Source: Candidatus Woesearchaeota archaeon (GTDB taxonomy: Archaea > Nanobdellota > Nanobdellia > Woesearchaeales > UBA9642). From it: a stretch of 64,000 bases of DNA. The notes beneath the pieces were generated by a model that ran no database searches, had not been told where the DNA came from, and saw nothing but the letters and a program-made list of their open reading frames with translations. A program made the translations under genes and the position numbers. The stretch lies in assembly GCA_026002815.1 (NCBI GenBank), contig BPGB01000007.1:20354-84353 (forward strand), written 5' to 3'. Below, piece by piece: positions 18,826 through 28,252 of this stretch; position 1 is the stretch's first letter, and each line of letters begins with the position of its first letter.

Positions 18826-19335
18826 ATGATGAAAAGAAAAAATAATAATACTTTGGATTATTCAATTCCTATTAGTAAAGAAGAAGCAAGTTTTTGGAAA
18901 AGAACTTTAGCTTTCTTATTTGACATAATGATAATCAATATTATTATTGCTTGGCCATTCCAATCAATATTTATGAAATACGCTCTCACGGATATATCCA
19001 TTGATTCAATAATTCCAGCTAAATTATATCTAACTATAATAATTATATTCCTGTTAGCATTGCTTTATTTTACATTTCTAGAATACTACATTGAACAAAC
19101 TCCGGGTCAAATCATGATGAACATAAAAAGTATTTCTATTGATGGAAAGATGACTTTTTGGAAAGCATTGTTCAGAAATATATTTATACTACCTTTTTTT
19201 CCTTTTTACATTCTTTGGATTATTGAACCATTATATTTAGCATTTTACAATCAAAGATTGCTTGAAAAATGGACTGGTACAAAGACTATCAATATACATC
19301 ATAATATTAAATATAATCTAAAAAAAGTTGAATAA
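18826..19335 (+). CDS. RDD-family membrane protein
   Basis: 169 residues with the RDD-family layout: FWKRTLAFLFDIMIINIII at residues ~24-42 (the Arg and Asp of the RDD signature), a central hydrophobic segment, TPGQIMMNIKSI and a KALFRNIF motif. Three hydrophobic segments are visible. Function of the family is unclear; transport has been proposed. SppA follows 37 bases downstream on the same strand. Confidence 0.75.
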   Translation: MMKRKNNNTLDYSIPISKEEASFWKRTLAFLFDIMIINIIIAWPFQSIFMKYALTDISIDSIIPAKLYLTIIIIFLLALLYFTFLEYYIEQTPGQIMMNIKSISIDGKMTFWKALFRNIFILPFFPFYILWIIEPLYLAFYNQRLLEKWTGTKTINIHHNIKYNLKKVE

Positions 19336-19372
19336 TTTACAACATGAAAACTAATTATTAAAAGGTGAAACT

Positions 19373-20290
19373 ATGAAACAGGATAAAAAAAAACTATTGA
19401 TTATGTTCACAATATTAGCGTCTTTGTTATTTTTTAGTATGATAATATCAAGAGTAATAGACTCTGACGATGACATTTATCAATATAATACAGCAATAAT
19501 ATCAATAAGAGGCCCCATAACGATAGATCCTGATTCAGGATTATTTTCTGAAACTACAACAAGTTCAACAGAGGTTATTGGTCTCATAGATAAAACGACA
19601 AAAAACCCAAACGTTAAAGCAATAATATTTGAGATAAACAGTCCTGGCGGTTCACCTGTAGCAACTGATGAAATAGCGACAAAGATAAAAGAATTAAAAG
19701 AAAAGAATATAACAACTGTTGCATGGGTTAGAGAATCAGGCCTTTCTGGTGCATATTGGATTGCAAGCGCCACTGAACATATAGTTGCTAATAGAATGAG
19801 CGTTGTTGGTTCTATTGGTGTTTTTGGTTCATATATAGAATGGTATGGTTTAATGAATAAATATAATGTAACTTATAAAAGACTTGTAGCAGGAGAATAT
19901 AAGGACACAGGCATACCTTATAGGCCGTTGAGTGAAAAAGAAGAACTATACATTCAAACAAAACTTGATAAGTTACATGATTATTTCATAAGAGCAGTGG
20001 CAGAAAACAGGAATATGAGTTACTCAGAAGTGAAACTTCTTGCTACGGGAGAAATATTCTTAGGAGCAGAAGCTATAGATAATAAACTAGTTGATGAATT
20101 AGGCTCAGAAAAAGAAGTTCTAAAATATGTTGAATCAATAATAAAGGAAAAAGCAATAACTAAGACTATTTCAACAAAAAAATCTTTTATAGAACGATTA
20201 ATGGAAGCAATGAACAAGAATTCTTTTTACATTGGTCAGGGAATAGGGCAGTCATTAATAAAAAACGATGGAATAAAAATAACAACTTAG
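19373..20290 (+). CDS. sppA: Signal peptide peptidase SppA (short form)
   Basis: 305-residue membrane-bound serine protease of family S49 that degrades cleaved signal peptides or membrane proteins. One N-terminal transmembrane segment (residues ~8-26). The fold signature EINSPGGSPVATDE, nucleophile S125 in GLSGAYWIASA, the SVVGSIGVFG motif and general base K177 in GEYKDTG form the expected Ser-Lys dyad. AAAGGTG precedes the ATG. It lies in a short run with an RDD protein and near LspA, an envelope-quality context. Confidence 0.93.
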   Translation: MKQDKKKLLIMFTILASLLFFSMIISRVIDSDDDIYQYNTAIISIRGPITIDPDSGLFSETTTSSTEVIGLIDKTTKNPNVKAIIFEINSPGGSPVATDEIATKIKELKEKNITTVAWVRESGLSGAYWIASATEHIVANRMSVVGSIGVFGSYIEWYGLMNKYNVTYKRLVAGEYKDTGIPYRPLSEKEELYIQTKLDKLHDYFIRAVAENRNMSYSEVKLLATGEIFLGAEAIDNKLVDELGSEKEVLKYVESIIKEKAITKTISTKKSFIERLMEAMNKNSFYIGQGIGQSLIKNDGIKITT

Positions 20291-20430
20291 TAAAAAAGTA
20301 ATAACAATTTAATAAAAATATGATTGAATACTTTCAGTTAAACATGTTTTAAAACAAAAGCAATAACCTATACAATATTAAAAAAATAACCTCTTAAGGA
20401 AAAATTAAAAAATTTAAAATAAAAGCGCAA

Positions 20431-20658
20431 ATGACATTAAAAGATTCATTGAAAGAATTAGAAATAAAAGAAAAGATTAATTTAAAGAGAGAGGTAAAAA
20501 AGGAATTAACAAAAATAAAGAAAGAAAAAAAATACAAATGTATAATATGTATGGAAGAATCAGATTATTATCTTAAAGGAACAAACGATTACTATTGTAA
20601 AAAATGTGCATTAGAACACTTCTCTAATCTTGGACATCTAAAAAAGATTAGAAGATAA
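20431..20658 (+). CDS. Small zinc-binding protein, unknown function
   Basis: 75 residues. A Lys/Glu-rich helix of about 37 residues is followed by a probable zinc-binding treble clef: CIIC at residues ~44-47, then YYCKKCALEHF about 20 residues later. The arrangement resembles the 76-residue protein at 61299-61529 (CILC then YCKQH). No function recognised. It is a single gene with about 140 A+T-rich bases on either side. Confidence 0.6.
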   Translation: MTLKDSLKELEIKEKINLKREVKKELTKIKKEKKYKCIICMEESDYYLKGTNDYYCKKCALEHFSNLGHLKKIRR

Positions 20659-20792
20659 AAAATATAGAAGATAAGTCAATATAGAAATAAAATATATAAA
20701 ACAAAATATATAAAATAAAAATATTAAATACTTAAAAGATAATAAAAAATTAAAATTCTACATATAATAAAATATACCTATAATAAAATAAT

Positions 20793-22703
20793 CTATATAT
20801 ATGGTACATCCTCATCGGATTTTATACCATAAATAATCACATAATTCCATAAAAATCTTCTCTTTCTTAGAACATGTACTGAAAATCCTGCACTTCTAAA
20901 TATTTTTTCTATTTCCTTATTATCGCTTAACCATTTAACGTTTGGAATGAACCAGAAAAAATCAACATATTCTACCATACATATCTTTCCATGCCTCGGA
21001 AGAATTTTATTTATCTCCTTCAAAACCTTTTTTATATCTTGAACATAACTTAACATTCCAACCGAGAACACCATATCTACATTCTTTATACTAGGGTGTA
21101 TCCTATTAACTTGATGCTCATCATGTATTATTTCCACATTTTCAAATTTTCTTCTTCTAAGTCTTTTCTTAAGTATTTCGATATTATTTCTGCTAAAATC
21201 TGTTGCAATTACTTTCCCTCTTGGACCTACCGCTTCTGCCAAGTGCAACGTTAAAGTACCTACTCCAGAGCCATATTCAAGAATTATTTTATCTTCCATA
21301 TCCTCAAAGTATGACAATAATTCTCTGCGAAACTTTTTTGGAAAGTTAAAATTTTCAAAAAGCAATTCTAAGTTTGAAAAGAAATCTGCTATTTTATTAA
21401 CACTTTCAGGATCATAATAAACTATTAGTATTAAAAATATAGGTATACCAAACAATATCAAACTTAATCCTACTTTTAATAGGTTAATGCTATTATAATT
21501 GTTTAATGACCACAACACAACGACAGAGATATATATTAAAGAAACAATAACAGGACCTATTTTTCCAAACCACACCTTAAATGGACGCGGGTGATTAGGA
21601 TTCTTAAATCTCAATACAGTGACAGACATAATAACAGTTATATACATTAGAAGCGCCAGTGGAACCAATAGGCTCAATAAATAAGTGTAACTTCCAAAAC
21701 CGATAATTATCACTCCAATACTTACTAATGATTGAAAGAGTATAGCCTTGTAAGGTGTCTGATATTTTGGATGTATCTCTGATAATTGCTCTATAAAAAA
21801 TTTATCCCTGGCTAATCCTAATAATAGTCTTGGACTACCAATCAATCCTCCGGCCGCCGAACCTATTAATGCTAATGCTATTCCTATGCTTACGATTCCT
21901 GAAATCTGGCTATTGAAAAGTCTAGATGTAAATTCTGATATTGGTGTGCTTATTGAAGATAATTCTTGCCAAGGGATCACTCCAAGCATTATTGTAGCTA
22001 ACAATATTCCGAATATGCTCACAAAAACACTGCTAAAAAGTAATGCTTTAGGTATTATCTTTTCCGGATTCTTCGTTTCCTCAGCCATGAACGTTGCATT
22101 TTCCCATCCAAAAAACGTCTCAACTATAAAGAATATCGCAACTAGTATCATAATTTTTGGAGTTGAAAAGAAAGGAATATAGTTATCAACATTTAACTTT
22201 GTTAAGCCGAATATTATAAAACTTAATAATAACACTATTATTATTGTAGCAAATATTCCAAGCATTGCTGCAATCCTATTTGTTCCCAAATAAGCGAAAT
22301 AATTAAGTAGAAGTATTATTCCAATTGATAAAAAAATTTTTATATCTGACCCAACTGTTGTGGGTAATACATAATCTAACGCAGCAACTATTAATAAAGA
22401 ATTCATTATGTTTATAACAATCCAAGATGTCCATCCTATTAAAAAACTTATTAATCCCTTACCATAAGCCTGTTTGGTAAACTCATATATTCCTCCTGCG
22501 CTAGGATACATACTTGTTAGTTCTCCGAAGCATGAACCTACATAAATTGTTAATAATGAAAGTATTATCCATGATAATATTGATGCATTACCTGCTATTT
22601 GTGCAGCAATAGATATTCCGAAGAATAATCCTGTACCTATCATTGCCGTTATTGTTATAGAAAAAACAGTCCAAAATCCTAGATTCCTCTTTAATTCTGC
22701 CAT
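20793..22703 (-). CDS. APC-family amino acid permease fused to a SAM-dependent methyltransferase
   Basis: 636 residues with two domains. Residues 1-~430 form an APC-superfamily permease with about twelve transmembrane segments, including GFWTVFSITITAMIGTGLFF, the PSAGGIYEFTKQAYG block and WENATFMAEETKNPEKIIPK. Residues ~444-636 form a class I methyltransferase with motif I EYGSGVGTLTLHLAE at about 476, motif II VIATDFS, a MVFSVGMLSYVQD region and an ICMVEYVDF strand. The reading frame is continuous with no frameshift hint, so the fusion looks real. The methyltransferase would be cytoplasmic. Substrates are unknown. Confidence 0.85.
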   Translation of the reverse strand: MAELKRNLGFWTVFSITITAMIGTGLFFGISIAAQIAGNASILSWIILSLLTIYVGSCFGELTSMYPSAGGIYEFTKQAYGKGLISFLIGWTSWIVINIMNSLLIVAALDYVLPTTVGSDIKIFLSIGIILLLNYFAYLGTNRIAAMLGIFATIIIVLLLSFIIFGLTKLNVDNYIPFFSTPKIMILVAIFFIVETFFGWENATFMAEETKNPEKIIPKALLFSSVFVSIFGILLATIMLGVIPWQELSSISTPISEFTSRLFNSQISGIVSIGIALALIGSAAGGLIGSPRLLLGLARDKFFIEQLSEIHPKYQTPYKAILFQSLVSIGVIIIGFGSYTYLLSLLVPLALLMYITVIMSVTVLRFKNPNHPRPFKVWFGKIGPVIVSLIYISVVVLWSLNNYNSINLLKVGLSLILFGIPIFLILIVYYDPESVNKIADFFSNLELLFENFNFPKKFRRELLSYFEDMEDKIILEYGSGVGTLTLHLAEAVGPRGKVIATDFSRNNIEILKKRLRRRKFENVEIIHDEHQVNRIHPSIKNVDMVFSVGMLSYVQDIKKVLKEINKILPRHGKICMVEYVDFFWFIPNVKWLSDNKEIEKIFRSAGFSVHVLRKRRFLWNYVIIYGIKSDEDVPYI

Positions 22704-22824
22704 TCTATTTTTAATTTTAATTCATTATAAATTAATTTAAAAACAACAACTCATAATAAAAATATTAGTATTATTTTAATAGTAGTAATAAATATTTTAA
22801 TATGATTGATTAAATAATAATGAT

Positions 22825-23136
22825 ATGGCTCAAAAAACAATAAAAAAAATAACAAAGAAAACAACAAATAAATCATTTAAAAAGAAAAAACTTAAAGAAA
22901 ATAAGTCTAAGCCAACTAGTAAGCAAGAAACAAAAGCACTATTTGACAAACGATTATTTGAAAAGACGCCAGCAACAGATTATGATAAGATATTCGAAGA
23001 AAAACTTGCAGAACAATACAGATTATTTAGAAATCTAAAAGAGCACAGCTTACAAACTAAAAAGTTTGTTAGAATACTGGTCGTATTACTCTTGCTGATA
23101 TTATTGTCAATTTTACTAATAAGTTTTTCATCATAA
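22825..23136 (+). CDS. Small C-terminally anchored membrane protein, unknown function
   Basis: 103 residues. The first ~45 are very Lys/Thr-rich, the middle contains a charged helix (FEEKLAEQYRLFRNLKEHSL) and the last ~22 residues form a single transmembrane segment (VRILVVLLLLILLSILLISF). This is a tail-anchored layout with the basic part in the cytoplasm. A TTTTAATATG/ATTAAATAATAATG stretch near the start suggests a leaderless transcript. No family recognised. Confidence 0.5.
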   Translation: MAQKTIKKITKKTTNKSFKKKKLKENKSKPTSKQETKALFDKRLFEKTPATDYDKIFEEKLAEQYRLFRNLKEHSLQTKKFVRILVVLLLLILLSILLISFSS

Positions 23137-23208
23137 AATTATATTATAGAAAACAAGATAAAAACTGGTGTTATTTCTTCTAAGTAAATCTGTAAAAAAG
23201 AAATAAAA

Positions 23209-23634
23209 CTAAATCAAAAACAATAATGAATAAGAAACAATAAAACCTAGAACTATACCCGCAATAACCTGCTTAAAAGTATGCCCATTAACTACTTCTA
23301 TGGTTTGTTGATTTGATTTCTCAAGCAGAATATTTAATTTTTCAGCTTGAATACCTACATTCCGTCTAAGAATAAATGCGTCAGATACAATTATTAAAGA
23401 AAAAACCATACTTACAAAAAAAGCACTTGAAAATCCCTCCTTAAAATAAACTGAAAATGTTATTGCAGAAACCACAGCACTATGACTCGAAGGCATCCCT
23501 CCGTTCTTTAAACCTTCTTTAAAACTGAAAGTTCTTGATTTAAAATAAAACAAAAAACTCTTAATTAACACAGACATAATCCAAGATATTATGAATGATA
23601 AAAAATAGTAACTTAATAAAAAATCATCAAACAT
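23209..23634 (-). CDS. DUF212 / divergent PAP2-family membrane protein
   Basis: 141 residues with four hydrophobic segments. GGMPSSHSAVVSAITF, SDAFILRRNVGIQAEKLN and EVVNGHTFKQVIAGIVLG are hallmarks of the DUF212 (divergent PAP2) family. The SSHS and GHT motifs match phosphatase motifs, but enzymatic activity of this family is not well established. It is divergent from a putative non-coding RNA and the Dph2 C-terminal gene. Confidence 0.88.
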   Translation of the reverse strand: MFDDFLLSYYFLSFIISWIMSVLIKSFLFYFKSRTFSFKEGLKNGGMPSSHSAVVSAITFSVYFKEGFSSAFFVSMVFSLIIVSDAFILRRNVGIQAEKLNILLEKSNQQTIEVVNGHTFKQVIAGIVLGFIVSYSLLFLI

Positions 23635-23689
23635 ATTACAAATAATACACTATTCATTTATAAATATTTTTAATGATATGAGGTATGTT

Positions 23690-23775
23690 GAAGGGGTGTT
23701 GAAAAAGCTTTGCAGCCAAATCTGAGTTTTTTCAAGAAACGTGCTATTTGAAAAATAGACTTCACTATACTGACA
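23690..23775 (+). ncRNA. Candidate structured small RNA
   Basis: A non-coding island between DUF212 and the Dph2 fragment. A TTTATAAATATTTTT box (23657-23671) predicts a start near 23685-23690. Downstream lies a hairpin with an 8-bp stem (TTGAAAAA 23699-23706 with TTTTTCAA 23728-23735) whose loop holds a GCT/AGC mini-stem. A second hairpin (CTATTT 23744-23749, AAATAG 23753-23758) follows. G+C content exceeds the surrounding spacer. CUGA and ACA triplets occur, but neither a C/D nor an H/ACA guide can be completed convincingly. Confidence 0.35.
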
Positions 23776-23884
23776 CAATAATTCTTCTAATAAAAAACAC
23801 TAAAAAATACAAAAAAACAAATATAAAAAAATCAATTACATATAAATCAAATAATTTTTAAATAAAAAAACAATACGAGAATAT

Positions 23885-24616
23885 ATGAATGACAAAAAAT
23901 ATGATGTTTTATTAATACCTGGAAAATATAAAAAAAGAATAATAATCCCTAGTAAAATACTAAAAGAATTGCCTAATAAGCTAATGCTTTTTTCTTCAAT
24001 ACAATTTCTACATCAATTATCAGATATACAAAAACAATTGGAATCACAAGGCAAAACGATAATTACATCTAAGTCAAGAAACTACCTATATGAAGGATTA
24101 ATAACAGATAAAGGACAGCTTCTTGGATGTAATATGGAAAAATTTACAGCAAAAGTAGAATTTGATGCATTTCTTTACATAGGCGACGGTGTCTTTCATC
24201 CAAAAGCCCTTCTTGTAAACAATGAAAAAAATGTATACTGTTACGATCCTAAGATAGAAAAATTATCTGTCCTTGATAAAAAAATACATTTAGAATATTC
24301 AAAAAGAATAAAAGGTTCCAAACTAAAATTTTTGAATTCAAAAAACATCGGAATATTAATGACAACAAAAATAGGACAAGGAAGCCCTAAGAGAGCAATG
24401 ATGTTAAAAGAGAAAATAATGCAAAAATGGCCTGATAAGAAGATATTCTTATTCTACGCAAATGAGATAAATTTCTCTGAACTTGAAAACTTTAATTTTA
24501 TAGATATATACATTAATGTTGCCTGTTCTAGAATTGGTCATGATGATTTCTCAAGAAGCGAAAAAACAATAATAAATATTTCAGATGTGGAATCGCTAAT
24601 AAAAGAATTTCAATAA
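23885..24616 (+). CDS. dph2: Diphthamide synthase Dph2, domains 2 and 3 (split gene)
   Basis: 243 residues matching the second and third domains of archaeal Dph2, the radical-SAM-like enzyme that transfers 3-amino-3-carboxypropyl to a histidine of EF2. Recognisable blocks are FSSIQFLHQLSDIQK, QLLGCNMEKF with C82, YIGDGVFHPKALLV, GILMTTKIGQGSPKRA and INVACSRIGHDDFS with C214. These are two of the three cysteines that bind the Fe-S cluster. Domain 1 with the first cysteine is missing here and is found at 63229-63495. A TATA-like ATTTTTAAAT lies about 30 bases before the ATG, so the mRNA is probably leaderless. Confidence 0.85.
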   Translation: MNDKKYDVLLIPGKYKKRIIIPSKILKELPNKLMLFSSIQFLHQLSDIQKQLESQGKTIITSKSRNYLYEGLITDKGQLLGCNMEKFTAKVEFDAFLYIGDGVFHPKALLVNNEKNVYCYDPKIEKLSVLDKKIHLEYSKRIKGSKLKFLNSKNIGILMTTKIGQGSPKRAMMLKEKIMQKWPDKKIFLFYANEINFSELENFNFIDIYINVACSRIGHDDFSRSEKTIINISDVESLIKEFQ

Positions 24617-24743
24617 TAAAATATCTTTAATAATGAACATTAATAGTATATATAATAAGAAATAATTTAATAAAAACTAATAATGTAATAATAACTAATA
24701 ATTTAATATAAATGTTAAAATACAATCATTTAATAAATCAAAT

Positions 24744-25247
24744 TTAATTAATAGATAATAACTCATGAAATTCCTTATAAACAGAGATCCCATATTTTTT
24801 CAAATATTCTTCCAATTTAACAGTAAATAAGTGATGCTTGTCCTTGGTCAAAACTATTGAACGAGTACGTATTGCCGTTGCTATCAAAACACCATCAGAC
24901 ATATCTTTTACATCATTTAAAAGTTCAGGGTCTGTATCAAATATAAAAGACCTCTCTTTATCTAATTCCCCCGGAGTTACATTTACATCTATTATTGTTA
25001 TAGGATATCTTTTCAAAAATTTTCTCGCATACTCTCTTACTCTCTCATCAATAGAATGTTCCTTAAATAGAAACTCTTGAACATTAAAACTAGTCATTGC
25101 AACATTCCAAGAAATCATTAACTCCCTTAATTTTTTCTCATTTTTATTTTGAAAAGTATGTATGAAAAAACAAGTATCTAATAATACTTGATTATTTGAT
25201 AAATCATAAATACCTTTATGTGGTAAAACCTCAAATAGTTCTCTCAT
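24744..25247 (-). CDS. PIN-domain ribonuclease
   Basis: 167 residues of the PIN nuclease fold. Acidic positions are visible in VLLDTCFF (D), SFNVQEFL (E), MSDGVLIATA (D) and VLTKDKHHLF (D), the usual four-carboxylate site. No antitoxin gene lies beside it; instead it follows Cbf5 and LysS on the same strand with a 63-base gap. It may be a housekeeping RNA-processing nuclease rather than a toxin. The first ~18 residues precede the PIN core. Confidence 0.75.
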   Translation of the reverse strand: MRELFEVLPHKGIYDLSNNQVLLDTCFFIHTFQNKNEKKLRELMISWNVAMTSFNVQEFLFKEHSIDERVREYARKFLKRYPITIIDVNVTPGELDKERSFIFDTDPELLNDVKDMSDGVLIATAIRTRSIVLTKDKHHLFTVKLEEYLKKYGISVYKEFHELLSIN

Positions 25248-25310
25248 TTAAATCACGTCATTGTTTTAATTAATTGAACAGTAAGCATTGTAATTGCTAA
25301 ATATTATTTA

Positions 25311-26321
25311 CTAAATATTATAATCAATTTTATCAATTCTAGGATATAAATCAGGATTCATAAAAACTTGTTCAGTTTTTACAACTATTCCTTTTTCATC
25401 TCTTAATATTTGCTCCGCGTTCATCAACGATTTTCCAACCAATATTAATTCTTCTTTAAGAGTCATTACTGCAACAACATCATCTTTGATAATTGACCTT
25501 TCAAAACGTACAATTCCGGGTATTTTTAAAAATGCGCCATGACATAAACTATTTACTGTTGTATCCATAACATATATTTTCTTTAAATGATTTATACCTG
25601 TCTCGGGAGGCATTAGTATTTTTCTCAAATAAGAATCGTCATTCTCATTTTTATAATAATAATATGCATCCTTTAAATCAGTTAATGTCGTTAGATTCGA
25701 TTCATTAAACGGTCCGGCTTTTGTTCTTCTTAATTCAACCATGTGCGCATTAGTGCCTAGTAATAATCCAAAATCATGAACCCACTTTCTTATATATGTT
25801 CCTGCCTGTGTTCCTATTCTGAATAAAACATCTCTTCCTTGAATATCTATTATATCAACATAATAAACAGTCCTTTCTCTAATTTCTCTTTTTACTGCTG
25901 ACTTAACAGGCGGAAGTTGTTTAAGTTTTCCAGTAAATTTTTTCATCTCATATATGATCTTATTCCTATCAACATCATCATGTATATGCATTAAACAAAC
26001 ATATTCTTTTCCTGCAGTTAATAACCATTGCATTATTCTTGTTGCTTTGTTTAATCCTATAGGAAGAACCCCTGTTACTCCTGGATCTAATGTTCCAGAA
26101 TGCCCCGCCTTTTCTCTCTCAAGGATATCCTTTACTAGCGCTGAAACTTGATGACTTGTTATCCCAGAAGGTTTATCAATATTTAGTATTGAATAATTAA
26201 GTAACTCTTCGGTACTTCTTTCCTCTGGACGTTTGCCAAATCTTCCTGATGAAGAATAATCTTTCTTGACAACTAGTTCCCTGTCAAGTTTCTCAAAAGG
26301 AAGATGATTCTCTGCTTTCAT
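25311..26321 (-). CDS. cbf5: tRNA/rRNA pseudouridine synthase Cbf5
   Basis: 336-residue catalytic subunit of archaeal H/ACA RNPs. The N-terminal extension is followed by the TruB-like domain (ILNIDKPSGITSHQVSALVK), the catalytic motif HSGTLDPGVTGVLP with D79, and RIGTQAGTYIRKWVHDFG. A C-terminal PUA domain (HGAFLKIPGIVRFERSIIKD and MTLKEELILVG) ends the protein. It lies 36 bases downstream of LysS and upstream of the PIN gene. The Gar1, Nop10 and L7Ae partners are not in the window. Confidence 0.95.
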   Translation of the reverse strand: MKAENHLPFEKLDRELVVKKDYSSSGRFGKRPEERSTEELLNYSILNIDKPSGITSHQVSALVKDILEREKAGHSGTLDPGVTGVLPIGLNKATRIMQWLLTAGKEYVCLMHIHDDVDRNKIIYEMKKFTGKLKQLPPVKSAVKREIRERTVYYVDIIDIQGRDVLFRIGTQAGTYIRKWVHDFGLLLGTNAHMVELRRTKAGPFNESNLTTLTDLKDAYYYYKNENDDSYLRKILMPPETGINHLKKIYVMDTTVNSLCHGAFLKIPGIVRFERSIIKDDVVAVMTLKEELILVGKSLMNAEQILRDEKGIVVKTEQVFMNPDLYPRIDKIDYNI

Positions 26322-26357
26322 TTCAGTAACAACTCGCAGGGCGGTTTTAATTCTTTT

Positions 26358-27890
26358 TCATTTTTCCCCTTTTTGGAGTGTCTCTTCGTGCAACTTCATT
26401 GTTGGAAAAAGTATTACGTCTCTTATTGATAACGCATTAGTAAATAACATTATCATTCTATCAATACCTAAACCTAATCCTCCAGTAGGCGGGAAACCGT
26501 AATCTATTGCCTTACAAAAATCTTCATCCATAGGATTAGCATCTTGAATTCCGGCCCTTAATTCTTTTGCCTGTTGTTCAAGAAGATATCGCTGTCTTAT
26601 TGGATCGTTCAATTCTGAATATGCATTTCCTATTTCCCAACCATTTATGTATGGTTCAAATCGTTCTATTAATTCTGGATTTTGCCTATGTAATCTGCAT
26701 AATGGAGTCGTTTCCTTTGGGTGATCTATTACAAATGTTGGTTGTATTAACTTGTCTTCTACTATCTTAAATAATTGATTTATTAATAAGCCCCTGCTCA
26801 TGTCTTGTCTATAATTAATCTTGTTTTCCTCAAGAAGCTTTTTTATCTCGTCATTTGATAATTTATTAACATCTATGCCTGAGTATTCTAATAGTGCATC
26901 GTTCATGGTTATTCTCTTCCAAGGTTTTTTTAAATCTATCTCCTTATTGTTATAAACTATTTTAGTTGTTCCTAAGACTTTTAATGCAACATAATTATAA
27001 ATATCTTCTACTAAGTCCATTATGTCATTATAATCTGCATAAGCCCAGTATGCTTCTAAAAGAGTAAACTCGGGATTATGACTTGTATCTATTGATTCGT
27101 TCCTAAAGACCTTTCCCATCTCGTATACTTTTTCATAACCGCCAACTATTAATCTTTTAAGATATAATTCTAAAGAAATTCTTAAATATGCCTTCATATT
27201 TAGATCATTATAATGCGTTGTGAATGGTTTCGCTGCAGCACCGCCATATATTGGTTGTATTATAGGATTTTCTACTTCCATAAAACCTTTATTATCTAAG
27301 AACTCTCTTATTGCTTTAATTATTCTAGTCCTCATCATAAATCTTTTTTTTGAGGATTCATCCATTATTAAATCAAGATATCTTTGACGATACTTTATTT
27401 CTGTATCCTGCAGTCCATGATATTTTTCCGGCAAAGGCCTTATTGCTTTTGACAGAACTTCTAATTCAAAAACATTTATTGTTAATTCTCCAGTTCTTGT
27501 TTTAAATATTTTTCCTCTTACACCTATAATGTCACCCAAATCTAAGAGTTTCAGATCTTCATAGTTTGGATATTCTTTTTCATTAAAATATAATTGTATC
27601 TTATCATCAGTATCTGATATTTGCATAAATGTTACTTTTCCCATTCTTCTTAAAGCCATAATTCTTCCTGCGGTTACTGCTATGTCTTCTGTATGTTCTT
27701 CTGGTTTCAAATAATCATATTTATCATGCAATTCTTTGTTAGAATTCTTTTTCTCAAAACGATAGGGAAAAACATACTTTTCCTTTAGTTCTTCTAGCTT
27801 TCTTATCCTTTCTGCTATCAAATGATTTTCTTTTTCCAATCGAATTTTTACATAATTTAACTCTTTTTCTTCATCCACAATATCTTTCAT
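26358..27890 (-). CDS. lysS: Lysyl-tRNA synthetase, class II
   Basis: 510 residues. An N-terminal OB-fold anticodon-binding domain (AGRIMALRRMGKVTFMQISD) is followed by the class II core: motif 1 near RTRIIKAIREFLDNKGFMEV, motif 2 with VFRNESIDTSHNPEFTLLEA and motif 3 with GLGLGIDRMIMLFTN. Many archaea use a class I LysRS, so the class II form is lineage-informative. The gene appears first in a LysS-Cbf5-PIN run. No frameshift is seen. Confidence 0.95.
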   Translation of the reverse strand: MKDIVDEEKELNYVKIRLEKENHLIAERIRKLEELKEKYVFPYRFEKKNSNKELHDKYDYLKPEEHTEDIAVTAGRIMALRRMGKVTFMQISDTDDKIQLYFNEKEYPNYEDLKLLDLGDIIGVRGKIFKTRTGELTINVFELEVLSKAIRPLPEKYHGLQDTEIKYRQRYLDLIMDESSKKRFMMRTRIIKAIREFLDNKGFMEVENPIIQPIYGGAAAKPFTTHYNDLNMKAYLRISLELYLKRLIVGGYEKVYEMGKVFRNESIDTSHNPEFTLLEAYWAYADYNDIMDLVEDIYNYVALKVLGTTKIVYNNKEIDLKKPWKRITMNDALLEYSGIDVNKLSNDEIKKLLEENKINYRQDMSRGLLINQLFKIVEDKLIQPTFVIDHPKETTPLCRLHRQNPELIERFEPYINGWEIGNAYSELNDPIRQRYLLEQQAKELRAGIQDANPMDEDFCKAIDYGFPPTGGLGLGIDRMIMLFTNALSIRDVILFPTMKLHEETLQKGEK

Positions 27891-28252
27891 GATTTTAATG
27901 ATTTTAATACATATATTTAAAAGTTTTGATATTTAATAATATTAAGCTAATATATTAATAAAGCTTCGGTATATTAAACCAAACAGGAATAAATAAAGGA
28001 ATAAATAAAATAGAATAATAATTGAAAAAAAGAATGATAAAAAAAATATTTTAACAAGTAATAATTAATAAGATATTTAATATAATACATTAAATAATTA
28101 AAAAAATATACATTAAAATAATAAGAATCATAATAGTATATTTATGAATAATAATATTATACTTATAATATTGCTTTATAATAATACTGCTTAATAGATT
28201 CTACAAAGTTATTTTAACATATAAATAAGTTAAAACAGTATAAATAGTTAAT
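27891..28252. other. A+T-rich spacer with no recognisable gene
   Basis: About 360 bases upstream of LysS. It contains many short duplications (for example ATAAATAAGTTAAAACAGTA next to ATAAATAGTTAATTTAACAT) and possible TATA motifs for the divergent directions. I see no coding frame with a ribosome site and no stable hairpin. Confidence 0.5.

Noticed and set aside
23673..23730. C/D box guide RNA
   Set aside because: CTGA is present, but no acceptable C box and guide spacing can be assembled.
24744..25247. PIN protein as half of a VapBC toxin-antitoxin pair
   Set aside because: No VapB-like gene adjoins it; it sits with LysS and Cbf5.
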